DNA from: an uncultured Commensalibacter sp. | GTDB taxonomy: Bacteria; Pseudomonadota; Alphaproteobacteria; Acetobacterales; Acetobacteraceae | NCBI GenBank assembly: GCA_946699565.1 | Contig: CAMPDW010000005.1 | Location: 84,978 to 143,553, forward strand | Reading direction: 5' to 3' | DNA: 58,576 nt | Shown here: piece by piece, positions 18,159-26,562 of the stretch | Layout: each line of letters opens with the position of its first letter | Numbering within the stretch: the first letter of the stretch is position 1 | Made by a program: the position numbers and the translations under genes | Notes under the pieces: model-generated | The model's database searches: none | Told to the model about the DNA's origin: nothing | Seen by the model: the letters and a program-made list of their open reading frames with translations, nothing else

Positions 18159-19172
18159 CTAAATCCATCCTTTTAGTTCATTTAAAATCAAGGATTCTAA
18201 CATCTTAATGGCAATTTCCCCATCATTTAAACAAGGAATATATGTAAACATTTTTCCTCCCTCTTCAAGAAAAAGATTTCTATATTGATAGTTAATCTCT
18301 TCAATCGTTTCAAGACAATCAGACATAAATCCAGGTGATATGACAGCTATATTTTTTATTCCTTCCTTAGCAAATTGCTTAATAACATCAATAATATTAG
18401 GTTCTAACCATTTATTGGGACCAAAACGAGATTGGTAAACTAAAGGCATTTCCGGTTCTGATTTTTGCATTAGAGAACGTAGAGCTTTAGCAGTTTTTTG
18501 ACATTCATATTCATAAGGATCACCTTTTTCAATATATGCCTGAGGTAATCCATGAAAGGATAAAAGAATACGTTCAGGCTGTTCAGATAAATTATTCAAT
18601 GAACTATCAATTTGCTGTTGCAATGCCTTAATATAAGCTGGATGGTCTGCAAAAGAATATGATGTTCGAATAGCAGGTTGCTTCCGACATTTTAATAATA
18701 ATTTAAAAACCTGATCATTTACACTTGCCGTCGTTGTTGCACTATACTGGGGATATAACGGAAATATATATAAAAAATGATAGTTTTTTTTTAAAAAATA
18801 ATGAATTTTCTTTTTAATAGTCGGTTTTCCATAACACATTGCCCATTCAATTAAAACTGGCTTATCTTTAAAACGTGATTGTAATTTCTGAACCTGCTGC
18901 TCCGTTATTATACTTAAAGGACTTCTATTAACCTGTTTATCCCATATCATTTGATAAGATTTTGCTATACGTAAAGGACGAAACGTTAAAATTATTCCTT
19001 GTAAAATTGGTTGCCAAATTAAAGGATTTATTTCCACTACCCTTCTATCTGACAAAAACTCTGATAAATAACACCGAATTGCTCCATAAGATGGGGCATC
19101 AGGAGTTCCAAGATTAACAAGTAAAACACCTATTTTCTTTTTATTTTCAACATCTTGCATCATTAAAATCAT
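18159..19172 (-). CDS. hemH: Ferrochelatase HemH
   Basis: 337 residues, normal length. It inserts Fe2+ into protoporphyrin IX, the last step of heme synthesis. The N-terminal VLLVNLGTPDAP, the catalytic His207 in LLSFHGLPQ, the following KGDPYEYEC stretch, YQSRFGPNKWLEP and the late SPGFMSDCLETIEEI segment with its acidic residues are all family hallmarks. No C-terminal cysteine cluster for an iron-sulfur centre is seen. It follows mutY after 11 bases, so mutY-hemH-POTRA gene may form one transcript. The start could also be Met5. Confidence 0.95.
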   Translation of the reverse strand: MILMMQDVENKKKIGVLLVNLGTPDAPSYGAIRCYLSEFLSDRRVVEINPLIWQPILQGIILTFRPLRIAKSYQMIWDKQVNRSPLSIITEQQVQKLQSRFKDKPVLIEWAMCYGKPTIKKKIHYFLKKNYHFLYIFPLYPQYSATTTASVNDQVFKLLLKCRKQPAIRTSYSFADHPAYIKALQQQIDSSLNNLSEQPERILLSFHGLPQAYIEKGDPYEYECQKTAKALRSLMQKSEPEMPLVYQSRFGPNKWLEPNIIDVIKQFAKEGIKNIAVISPGFMSDCLETIEEINYQYRNLFLEEGGKMFTYIPCLNDGEIAIKMLESLILNELKGWI

Positions 19173-19183
19173 CCGCTTTAAAA

Positions 19184-20245
19184 TTAGTTCAAAGCTAATT
19201 GAACCAGCTTTTTCATTAACGATGAAAAAGGATAAAAAGTTAATTCTTCAAAACTATACCACAATTCATCACGACTTTGAAAAGACAATTCTAATTTTTC
19301 CTGCATATTATAAAGGTCAATATGCAAAATAAAATGTGTAAAAATATGTGTAATAGTTCCTTTTTTTACAAAATTACCTTGATAAGCAATTTCTTTCTTA
19401 GCTAAATCGAATGAAACAGGTATTAATTCCCATGATGTACTAGGCAATTCCAATGTTCCAGCCAATAATCCTTTCATCGGTCTTTTACGAAATAAAATTT
19501 TATTTTCACGATCCTGAATAAATAAAGCTATACCATAACGTATTGGTTTTTCTGTTTTCTCAATTTTTCGAGGTAAAGTTTCCGCTATACATTTTTGAAA
19601 ACCTAAGCATTGGCTAGATAACGGACATATTAAACAATTAGGATTCTTCGGTTTACATATAGTTGCACCAACATCAAATAAAGCTTGAGCAAAATCCCCA
19701 GCCCTTTTTTGAGCTAATGGATGGTGATTTAATTTACTTGCTCTTTCATCTAAATATTTTTTAGCTTTTGGCAATTTTTTCTCAATAGCGAAGATACGTG
19801 CTGTCAGCCGTTCCACATTTCCATCTATTGGAACAACAGGAACATTAAAAGCAATTGCTGCAACTGCTGCCGCTGTATAATTTCCTATGCCTGATAATTT
19901 TTTTAAGGCTTCAACTGTTTGAGGTAATCCACCTCCATAATTTATAACTTCTCGAGCACATTGATGTAAATTCTGTGCTCTTCTATAATAACCAAGTCCT
20001 GTCCATAATGACATCACTGAATCAAGTTCTGCTTTTGCCAAGATATTAAACGTTGGAAAATGTTCAATAAAGCGATAGAAATAAGGAATAACAGTTGCAA
20101 CTTGCGTTTGTTGCAACATAATTTCGCTTAACAAAACATGATAAGGATTTGGCTTTTCATCATTCTTTGCCCGCCAAGGCAAAATTCTCTGACTATAATC
20201 ATACCATTGCAACAAAGATTGAGCATCAAAAATTTGCTGTGACAT
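19184..20245 (-). CDS. mutY: A/G-specific adenine glycosylase MutY
   Basis: 353 residues from the ATG at 20245. It removes adenine mispaired with 8-oxoguanine. The HhH-GPD fold shows catalytic Glu41 in LLSEIMLQQTQV and Asp141 in PIDGNVERL, the hairpin LSGIGNYTA near 117-126, and the [4Fe-4S] cysteines at 197, 204, 207 and 213 with the family spacing Cx6Cx2Cx5C. The C-terminal NUDIX-like domain (from about 235) recognises 8-oxoG. A TTG at 20269 would add eight residues and overlap the divergent dciA gene; the ATG three bases from the dciA start is preferred. The divergent pairing with dciA is common in alphaproteobacteria. Confidence 0.94.
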   Translation of the reverse strand: MSQQIFDAQSLLQWYDYSQRILPWRAKNDEKPNPYHVLLSEIMLQQTQVATVIPYFYRFIEHFPTFNILAKAELDSVMSLWTGLGYYRRAQNLHQCAREVINYGGGLPQTVEALKKLSGIGNYTAAAVAAIAFNVPVVPIDGNVERLTARIFAIEKKLPKAKKYLDERASKLNHHPLAQKRAGDFAQALFDVGATICKPKNPNCLICPLSSQCLGFQKCIAETLPRKIEKTEKPIRYGIALFIQDRENKILFRKRPMKGLLAGTLELPSTSWELIPVSFDLAKKEIAYQGNFVKKGTITHIFTHFILHIDLYNMQEKLELSFQSRDELWYSFEELTFYPFSSLMKKLVQLALN

Positions 20246-20248
20246 AAA

Positions 20249-20773
20249 ATGACAAATATTCCTAAACAAAATTTTAAACGATATAACATATCACAAACCG
20301 AAGAAAAACAACAACGATCAAAGAAAGAACCTATACGTTCATTTTCCATGAATCAGATTGGAGAAACAATTCACCGTCTTACTAAGCAAACTTTCCGTAA
20401 TAAATCTTTTTCACACAGCCAAATTATAATGAACTGGGTCGATATTATAGGTCCTCATTATGGTTCTGCAACATTTCCTCAGCATATTGCCAATGGAACT
20501 TTAACCATAACCTGTCCAAGTACTATAGCAGTAGAACTTCATTATATATCACAACCTCTTATTGAAAAAATCAACCTTTATTGCGGAAAAAAACTTATTA
20601 CCCGATTAAAATTTATTTACCAGCGCAATACTACTTCTCCTTTGACAAAATCAATAAATCATTCATCATCAATAAAACCAGTTAAAATTCCATCATTGCC
20701 ACCTAGTCCCCTACAGGCCGCTTTGGCACGATTAGGAGGTCAAATACAAACAAGGAAAAAAGGAAAAAATTAA
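20249..20773 (+). CDS. DciA/DUF721 family protein
   Basis: 174 residues. The DUF721 domain spans about 30-130, with a WVDIIGPHYGSATFPQHIANGTLTI region matching the family's W-xxVvGp-la-hs-p--l--G-L-V core, followed by a LxxxxxxLIEKIN helix. DciA proteins help load the replicative helicase DnaB in bacteria that lack DnaC/DnaI. It starts three bases from the mutY start on the opposite strand, so the promoters lie inside the neighbouring genes or overlap. The pta gene follows after four bases, which suggests co-transcription. The C-terminal 40 residues are basic and disordered. Confidence 0.8.
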   Translation: MTNIPKQNFKRYNISQTEEKQQRSKKEPIRSFSMNQIGETIHRLTKQTFRNKSFSHSQIIMNWVDIIGPHYGSATFPQHIANGTLTITCPSTIAVELHYISQPLIEKINLYCGKKLITRLKFIYQRNTTSPLTKSINHSSSIKPVKIPSLPPSPLQAALARLGGQIQTRKKGKN

Positions 20774-20777
20774 ATCT

Positions 20778-21692
20778 ATGTTTAGCCATCATCAAAAACT
20801 TATCGAAAAAGCAAAAGATAAATCCCCGCCTTTTTGTGCTGTATGTTATCCATGTGAAGCTACATCCATTGAATCAGGACTTGATGCTTTTAAACTCGGT
20901 TTATTAACCCCAATTTTTGTTGGTCCTACAGAACAAATTCAACTTATCGCTCAGCAATACAACTTAGATCTAGAAAATCATCAAATTATTGAAGCATCCA
21001 CTGAATCCGAAGCGGCTACTCTTAGCGTCAAGTTAATTCGCGAACAAAAAGCACACTTACTGATGAAAGGTAGCCTGCATACAGATGTGCTTTTAAAAGC
21101 CGTTATTAATAAAGAAAGCGGATTAAGAACCGAAAAACGCATAACTCATGTTTTTTTAATGGATGGTCCAAATTGGCATACACCTTTTATGATTACAGAT
21201 GCAGCTATTAATATCGCTCCAGACCTGATAACAAAAATGCATATTATTCAGAATGCCATTAATTTGCATCATGCATTAGGTTATGGAGTTCCCCGCGTTG
21301 CCATACTTTCTGCTGTAGAAATGGTTAATCCCGATATCGCTTCAACCCTTGAAGCTGCAGCTTTATGCAAAATGGCAGACCGAAAACAAATTATTAATGG
21401 AATTCTTGATGGTCCCTTAGCTTTGGATAATGCTATCAGTCCTAAAGCTGCTGCAATGAAAGGTCTTGATACACCCGTTACGGGAAAGGCTCAAATTTTA
21501 GTCGTGCCTAATTTAGAATCTGGAAATATCTTTTTTAAGTCCCTATCCTTTATAGGTCAAGCCGATAGTGCAGGCATTGTACTTGGTGCCAGAGCTCCTA
21601 TCATTTTAACCAGCCGTGCCAGTAGTTTGGATAGTCGTCTTGTTTCCTGTGCAATGGCTAAATTATCCCATCACCATAGTTTAAATAAATAA
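20778..21692 (+). CDS. Phosphate acetyl/butyryltransferase
   Basis: 304 residues, the size of the short Pta/Ptb enzymes. It interconverts acyl-CoA and acyl phosphate. Motifs visible are an N-terminal AVCYPCEATSIESGLDA, a HLLMKGSLHTD segment near 95-105, GYGVPRVAILSAVE at about 173-186, and the C-terminal KSLSFIGQADSAGIVLGARAPIILTSRA stretch that binds CoA and phosphate. It lies four bases after dciA. The partner acetate kinase gene, often next to such a gene, is not here; instead decayed DUF805 genes follow. Acetyl versus butyryl preference cannot be decided from the sequence. A terminator follows the stop. Confidence 0.85.
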   Translation: MFSHHQKLIEKAKDKSPPFCAVCYPCEATSIESGLDAFKLGLLTPIFVGPTEQIQLIAQQYNLDLENHQIIEASTESEAATLSVKLIREQKAHLLMKGSLHTDVLLKAVINKESGLRTEKRITHVFLMDGPNWHTPFMITDAAINIAPDLITKMHIIQNAINLHHALGYGVPRVAILSAVEMVNPDIASTLEAAALCKMADRKQIINGILDGPLALDNAISPKAAAMKGLDTPVTGKAQILVVPNLESGNIFFKSLSFIGQADSAGIVLGARAPIILTSRASSLDSRLVSCAMAKLSHHHSLNK

Positions 21693-21701
21693 TTCAAACT
21701 T

Positions 21702-21727
21702 AATAGGTGGTTTTATAACTGCCTATT
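21702..21727 (+). terminator. Intrinsic terminator after the phosphotransacetylase gene
   Basis: An 11-pair stem (21702-21712 with 21717-21727, including two G-U pairs) with a TTAT loop, followed by a T-rich stretch. It ends the dciA-pta transcript. Confidence 0.65.
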
Positions 21728-21742
21728 AATTTATTTTTCCAA

Positions 21743-22206
21743 TCAAGATATATTTTTATCACTGAATATTTTGGCGAAATTTCTCCACTGATTATCTTTA
21801 TATTCCGTATTAAAAGAACATAATATAAATAGTGGAATAATATCAATTCCTGATAAAAATAAAAACAACCTCCAAAACAGATTTACCAGTATCATGTAAA
21901 CATCACGCATAAAGTGATAATAACAATATAAAAATATAAATAACATTACAAAACAATCTAATAAAATCATATTAAAAAAACTATAAAATTATAATAATAT
22001 TGCTGTTTTACTCTAAAAATAATAAAAAGTTATAATTACCCAAAAGATTTAAAATAATCAAAATTACCAATAAAATGATTATAATACAAAAAAAGAATTA
22101 AATTCTCTTTTTATTCTCCGCTTTCAAATTAATATCATTGTCCATCATCATCTAAAATATAACCTTTATTTTCTGAAATTGAATAATAAAATAAAAATCC
22201 ATTCAT
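21743..22206 (-). pseudogene. Remnant of a DUF805 family membrane protein gene (copy 2)
   Basis: Read on the minus strand, an ATG at 22206 gives FYYSISENKGYILDDDGQ, the N-terminal domain seen in one branch of DUF805 proteins, and then runs into stops. Near 21900 the peptide LHDTGKS appears in one frame (the RLHDxGKSGW hallmark), and the continuing membrane segment FLSGIDIIPLFILCSF with a NTEYKDNQW tail lies in another frame. The middle is missing or unrecognisable. The 75-codon open stretch 21743-21970 is part of this relic and not a gene in its own right. The intact protein would be an inner-membrane protein of unknown role. Confidence 0.6.
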
Positions 22207-22293
22207 CCAAAACCTCAATTTTAAAAAATTCTATTTAAATTTATTCAACTAAAATAATTAATAAAATATTAATGAATTAATAATTATACTTGC

Positions 22294-22951
22294 TTATTTA
22301 GATTTAGCAGATGGTTCACATTTATTCGTTTCGTATTTTGTATCTAAACATATCCATATTAACCAAAAATTCCTATACCAGTCAAACAAATCAAGCACTA
22401 CCATCCTAAACAATTAACATCATGCAACCGACGAATACCAATAGCTAAAGAAGGAATAAAAAATATAATTTCAAATAATGCACTTATCGCATTATGTAAA
22501 ACTGTCATTTCATTTTTCGTAAAAATATCCTGCCATTATACTAGCGATAGCAAACGAAGAAAAAATAACAACACATTTCAATAAAACTAGAATTAATGTA
22601 TAAAGCCAATATTCTTTTCTTTTAGCTCCTTCTGAAAAATTGAAATAATTTTTTTAGACCTTTCCAAAATCATTGAAACACATTGTAATTTGCTTCTACC
22701 TGATATAATGCAATTATATTTTGATCCAATTTTTATAAACTGGGGTTTTAAAACTATTCTGACTATGCCAAGCGCAAAAAAAATTAATATAACTTATCCA
22801 AAAGCATTAATATCTAAATCAACCTGATCTTCTTTTGAAGGAATACAATTTTCCTTCCATTCAGAGCCTATAAATTTAGCATTGTCCGTTATCTGCAGCA
22901 ATATATCCTTTATTATCTTGAATAGAGTAATTAAGTAAATTGATCTTGCAT
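22294..22951 (-). pseudogene. Decayed DUF805 family membrane protein gene (copy 1)
   Basis: On the minus strand the order of a DUF805 protein is readable through several frames: LLNYSIQDNKGYIAADNGQ, then KFIGSEWKENCIPSKEDQVDLDIN ending in a stop, IFFALGI, a membrane part with ISALFEIIFFIPSLAIGIRRLHDVN near 22450, and a C-terminus WICLDTKYETNKCEPSAKSK with its stop at 22294. At least one frameshift (near 22880) and several in-frame stops destroy it. It is a paralogue of the remnant next door (the shared N-terminal YSI---NKGYI--D-GQ pattern), so this was a tandem pair. The rest of the 21.7-23.0 kb gap holds nothing else I can support. Confidence 0.65.
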
Positions 22952-23075
22952 AATATTCTTTCTTAAAGAATAAAAATTAAAAAATAAATATTCAAAAAAT
23001 ATTTAAGCATATTATTTAAAACTCAATATATTTGCAAAAAAGAAAGAAATAATTAAGAATTATTACTTGCTTTTA

Positions 23076-24002
23076 TTAGTTAGTTGTAAATACAGAAATC
23101 AAAATTCTTTTTTGAACAACACCTTTCTGATATAAAAAATCAAGAAAACGCTGCTCCTTTACTTGATCACAAACCGAAGGATCTTTTGGTACCAAAGCCA
23201 TAGTTGCGTGCCAAGCCGCACGGTTTAAGTATGTATTTAATTCGGGATGATCTTTGATGGTTTGATTAAAAACTTCTTCTGAATGAGATTTTAAATATTC
23301 ATTTCCCTCTTTTATAGCCTGCATAAAACGAATAATTTTTGAATTTTTAACTAATTCAGGTCGCGTTATAAAAATCATTTCATCATAAATTGGAATCCCA
23401 TAATCTTCTGGTTTAAAAAGATTAAATGAATAATGCTTTTGTTCCAAATCTATAACTTCATAATTTCGAGAAGCACCGATAATCGCATCAACTGCCCCTG
23501 TCATTAACGCTTGCTCCAACTGAAAATTAACGTTGATAATCTGTAGATCTGACAGTTGAACTGTGGTTTTTTCTAACATTGTTTTTAACACTATATGATC
23601 ATCCCCAGCAACAGAAACACCGATTTTTTTACCTTTTAAATCCTGCAAAGATTTGACTTTCTTGGAGGTAATCAATGTATTTAAAGGCTGATTTAACAAT
23701 GAACCAATACGGATTAATGGAATATGATGATCAATCATCATACCTAATTGAATAGGGTATGAAATCGCTATATCCGCTTGTCCCGCAGCAACCAACCTAG
23801 GTGGTATTCCTGGATCCGCAGGGGCAATTAGGTCAACTTGAAGATTATATCGTTTAAAAGCTCCACTATATTGAGCAGCCAATAAAGATTCATGACTTGC
23901 ATTTAAAAACCAGTCTAAAATAACGGTAACTTTACCTTCTGTCTTGGCATATGAATTGGAAAATAAAAGCAAAAAGCAAATTATAATACTTAAAATTTTC
24001 AT
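23076..24002 (-). CDS. ThiY-like ABC transporter substrate-binding protein (thiamine pyrimidine precursor)
   Basis: 308 residues with a cleavable signal peptide (about 1-19, ending SNSYA). The mature part follows the NMT1/THI5-like binding protein fold: VTVILDWFLNASHESLLAAQYSGAF, PADPGIPPRLVAAGQADIAISYP, and DLKGKKIGVSVAGDD. ThiY proteins capture formylaminopyrimidine or HMP-type thiamine precursors in the periplasm. It begins 12 bases after the TonB receptor gene and so lies in the same TPP-riboswitch transcript. The permease and ATPase (ThiX/ThiZ) that it needs are not in this window. The assignment to a pyrimidine substrate relies on family knowledge plus the riboswitch context. Confidence 0.82.
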   Translation of the reverse strand: MKILSIIICFLLLFSNSYAKTEGKVTVILDWFLNASHESLLAAQYSGAFKRYNLQVDLIAPADPGIPPRLVAAGQADIAISYPIQLGMMIDHHIPLIRIGSLLNQPLNTLITSKKVKSLQDLKGKKIGVSVAGDDHIVLKTMLEKTTVQLSDLQIINVNFQLEQALMTGAVDAIIGASRNYEVIDLEQKHYSFNLFKPEDYGIPIYDEMIFITRPELVKNSKIIRFMQAIKEGNEYLKSHSEEVFNQTIKDHPELNTYLNRAAWHATMALVPKDPSVCDQVKEQRFLDFLYQKGVVQKRILISVFTTN

Positions 24003-24014
24003 TTATACTTACTT

Positions 24015-26432
24015 TTAAAAAGCAGAAGTTAACGTTAACATTGTGGCAAATCCTCCACCGATATTATAATACGGGGACGAACCCTTAATTATAGTTCCAT
24101 TTTTTCCAGTCATATTATGTGCATTAGATGTTGGTGTGCCTATTCCTGATAAATGTTTTTGATCTGTTATATTAATAAAATTAAGTCTTACTTCTGGATA
24201 TTTTGCAAAAGCTATCTGATCAAAACGATATCCAAGGGCTAAATTACCCGTTGCATAAGACCCCATTGATTCATCATTCATAAAGGTTGCATATTGCTTA
24301 TCAACCATTTTCATATTCCCATTAGCAAAAAAATGACCATCATCATAAGTCAACCCAATTGCGAATTGCCAAGGAGGACTTCGTACCGCTTTTTTACCTT
24401 TGGTAGGTAGATAGTCTCCACATGTTTTAAAATCATTATCCATCGTAGCATTCAAATATTCGCCTGATATATAAGGGCTAAAATGATGCCATGGTTTCAA
24501 GCCTATTTCTGCATCTATACCACGTGATGTTTGCCCTCCCGCATTAATAGAAGATCCTATCCAGGCATTGTTTTGTCGCAAAACTGTTTTGACCATACGA
24601 TTAGTATAATTATAATTGAAAAATGTAATTGAACTAATGAATCGTGAGCCGTTATAACGATAGCCAATCTCCTCCTCGATTGAATATTCTGTTTTTAAAT
24701 GATTCGTTCCTTTTTTATTTAACTCCCCCGTATTCGGATCATAAGTATCAAATAAGGTTGATTGATGAGGAACAGCAAAATTGGTACTGGCACTGGCAAA
24801 AAGTTGATGCTCTTTTGTAAATTGATAAGTTATGCCAATTCTAGGCAATGGTTTAGCAATATTATTACCCGTACGATATTGCAACCCAGGAATGCGATTA
24901 TATCCAGCCTGCGATAGCATTATTTGTTTAAACCCAACATCAATATGCAATTTATTATGCAGGAAATTCATGCGATCCCCTATAAAAATTGCATTAACTT
25001 GCGTAATGATACTTGTATCTCTTGCATATAAGGGTTGACCATCTGGCAAACGAATTGTCTTGCCTTTTCCACCCCATAAATCCCATGGCTTACCCTTTGA
25101 CGATACTGGGGTAAAACCTTCATTAATCAAATTATCGGAATAATCATACCAATAACCCAAATATAAATAATGATGTTGTAATCGTAGATGTAACTCTGGT
25201 ATAAAACCTGACCGATAAGTTCGTTGAAACCAATCCCCCATAACCATTCCTTGGCCATTAACTGATCCAGGAATAGTAATACTCCCTTCCACCGGATAAC
25301 TTCCCTGCCATAATCCTTGTTCAGAAAGCATAGTACCATAGGGCGTATTTCCATAACCATATTGAAAATATGGAGTTACTGTTAATTGTAACTTATCCAT
25401 TAAAGTAAATTGACCTGGTGTAGCAAGATAAATTTGCTGAAAGGTTTGCTGATATAATTTCCAATAATTACTATTATCTACACCATTAGGATACCAAGTT
25501 CCTGTATAATTATTGCTGTTTTTAATCCCATTTTTTTTCCATTCTTGCTTGGTTGGGGTATAATAACTACTCATTAGAGAACGGTTCCAGTTACCAAGTA
25601 GGGAAACATGATTATCATTCCCCCATTCCTTGGTAAATTTAAAATCAATATGTTGACGATGATCATAACCAGCCCCACGCCAATTATCCCCATCTGTATA
25701 AGAATAGGAAACAAAACCCTTAATACCTGTTTTACCTATTCCTCCCGTATCTAATCGAGCAAAAACTTTACCTGTATGATAAGAACCATATGAAAACTGA
25801 GCCATTCCTTCTAAATAATCGGCTGGATTTCGAAATTTAATATTAACAATACCACCTGCCGCATTAAAAACAGGGCTATCCAGATCAGGACTACCTTGTG
25901 TCAAACTTACAGATTCCAAATTTTCCATATCAACAAATTGATTAAGATAGCCACCCCCATCAGAAACATCATTTAATGGCATTCCTTCTAATACATATCC
26001 AATAGAATCAGAGGTCATTCCCCTTACAGTCATATCAGTTTGTGTCGCCAATCCGAAAGGATCAGAACCTGATACGTTAGCACCCGGTAATAAACTAATC
26101 AGATTAAAAACGTTGGATGTAGGGGCTTGTTTATGAATAAAATCTGATGAAACAGTACTAACCGACCGAACCGCTTGTTCGAGCTGAATTAATCCTCCAC
26201 CAGCTTGTTTCCCAACATACCCATTTGCTGAAGGATATCCACGAAACAAACCTTTAACAATAATTTGTTCATTACTTGAAGACTCTTGACCCACCAATGT
26301 CTTATTATTCACATCAGTGGCAGATGAATTTTTTGAATTATTTATCGTTACTGCCCATAAATTATGCTTTAATGTAAATAAAGCGATAGATAATAAACTA
26401 CAACGTATTATTATAAATATAATTGATTTCAA
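24015..26432 (-). CDS. TonB-dependent outer-membrane receptor under TPP riboswitch control
   Basis: About 805 residues. A signal peptide (SIIFIIIRCSLLSIALF) is followed by a plug domain (VRGMTSDSIGYVLEGMPLND near 105-125 of the mature region, and a GGIVNIKFRNP segment) and a 22-strand barrel ending in an aromatic C-terminal strand (MLTLTSAF). I place the start at TTG 26432, with GGGAGG seven bases upstream. A longer frame opens at 26498, but its first 22 codons lie inside the riboswitch, so that start is very unlikely. The receptor probably imports thiamine or a pyrimidine precursor across the outer membrane; the energy would come from the TonB cluster at 39.4-43.7 kb or another. ThiY follows in the operon. 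Confidence 0.9.
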   Translation of the reverse strand: MKSIIFIIIRCSLLSIALFTLKHNLWAVTINNSKNSSATDVNNKTLVGQESSSNEQIIVKGLFRGYPSANGYVGKQAGGGLIQLEQAVRSVSTVSSDFIHKQAPTSNVFNLISLLPGANVSGSDPFGLATQTDMTVRGMTSDSIGYVLEGMPLNDVSDGGGYLNQFVDMENLESVSLTQGSPDLDSPVFNAAGGIVNIKFRNPADYLEGMAQFSYGSYHTGKVFARLDTGGIGKTGIKGFVSYSYTDGDNWRGAGYDHRQHIDFKFTKEWGNDNHVSLLGNWNRSLMSSYYTPTKQEWKKNGIKNSNNYTGTWYPNGVDNSNYWKLYQQTFQQIYLATPGQFTLMDKLQLTVTPYFQYGYGNTPYGTMLSEQGLWQGSYPVEGSITIPGSVNGQGMVMGDWFQRTYRSGFIPELHLRLQHHYLYLGYWYDYSDNLINEGFTPVSSKGKPWDLWGGKGKTIRLPDGQPLYARDTSIITQVNAIFIGDRMNFLHNKLHIDVGFKQIMLSQAGYNRIPGLQYRTGNNIAKPLPRIGITYQFTKEHQLFASASTNFAVPHQSTLFDTYDPNTGELNKKGTNHLKTEYSIEEEIGYRYNGSRFISSITFFNYNYTNRMVKTVLRQNNAWIGSSINAGGQTSRGIDAEIGLKPWHHFSPYISGEYLNATMDNDFKTCGDYLPTKGKKAVRSPPWQFAIGLTYDDGHFFANGNMKMVDKQYATFMNDESMGSYATGNLALGYRFDQIAFAKYPEVRLNFINITDQKHLSGIGTPTSNAHNMTGKNGTIIKGSSPYYNIGGGFATMLTLTSAF

Positions 26433-26438
26433 AATTTT

Positions 26439-26513
26439 CCTCCCTTCGCTGGCATGATCCAGATCAGGTTCTGCGAGTTTATTCTCAGCCTTTGACAAAA
26501 GGCACCCCGGTTA
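26439..26513 (-). promoter_or_regulatory. TPP riboswitch (THI element)
   Basis: Reading the minus strand, the conserved THI-box elements occur in order: GGGGTGCC, GGCTGAGA, then GAACCTGATCTGGAT and ATGCCAGCGAAGGGAGG. The last bases (GGGAGG) are also the ribosome binding site of the TonB receptor, so ligand binding should hide the site and block translation. No intrinsic terminator is seen between the aptamer and the start. It controls the receptor and thiY. Confidence 0.95.
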
Positions 26514-26562
26514 TTTAAAAAAATATTTTTTATCTTATTTTCAATTAATTACAAGTTTTTTA

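Noticed and set aside
21743-21970. 75-codon frame as a stand-alone gene
   Set aside because: It is the frame-shifted C-terminal part of a decayed DUF805 gene, with no start signal of its own.
26433-26498. Extension of the TonB receptor frame to an ATG at 26498
   Set aside because: These codons lie inside a complete TPP riboswitch, and a TTG start with GGGAGG upstream at 26432 fits better.
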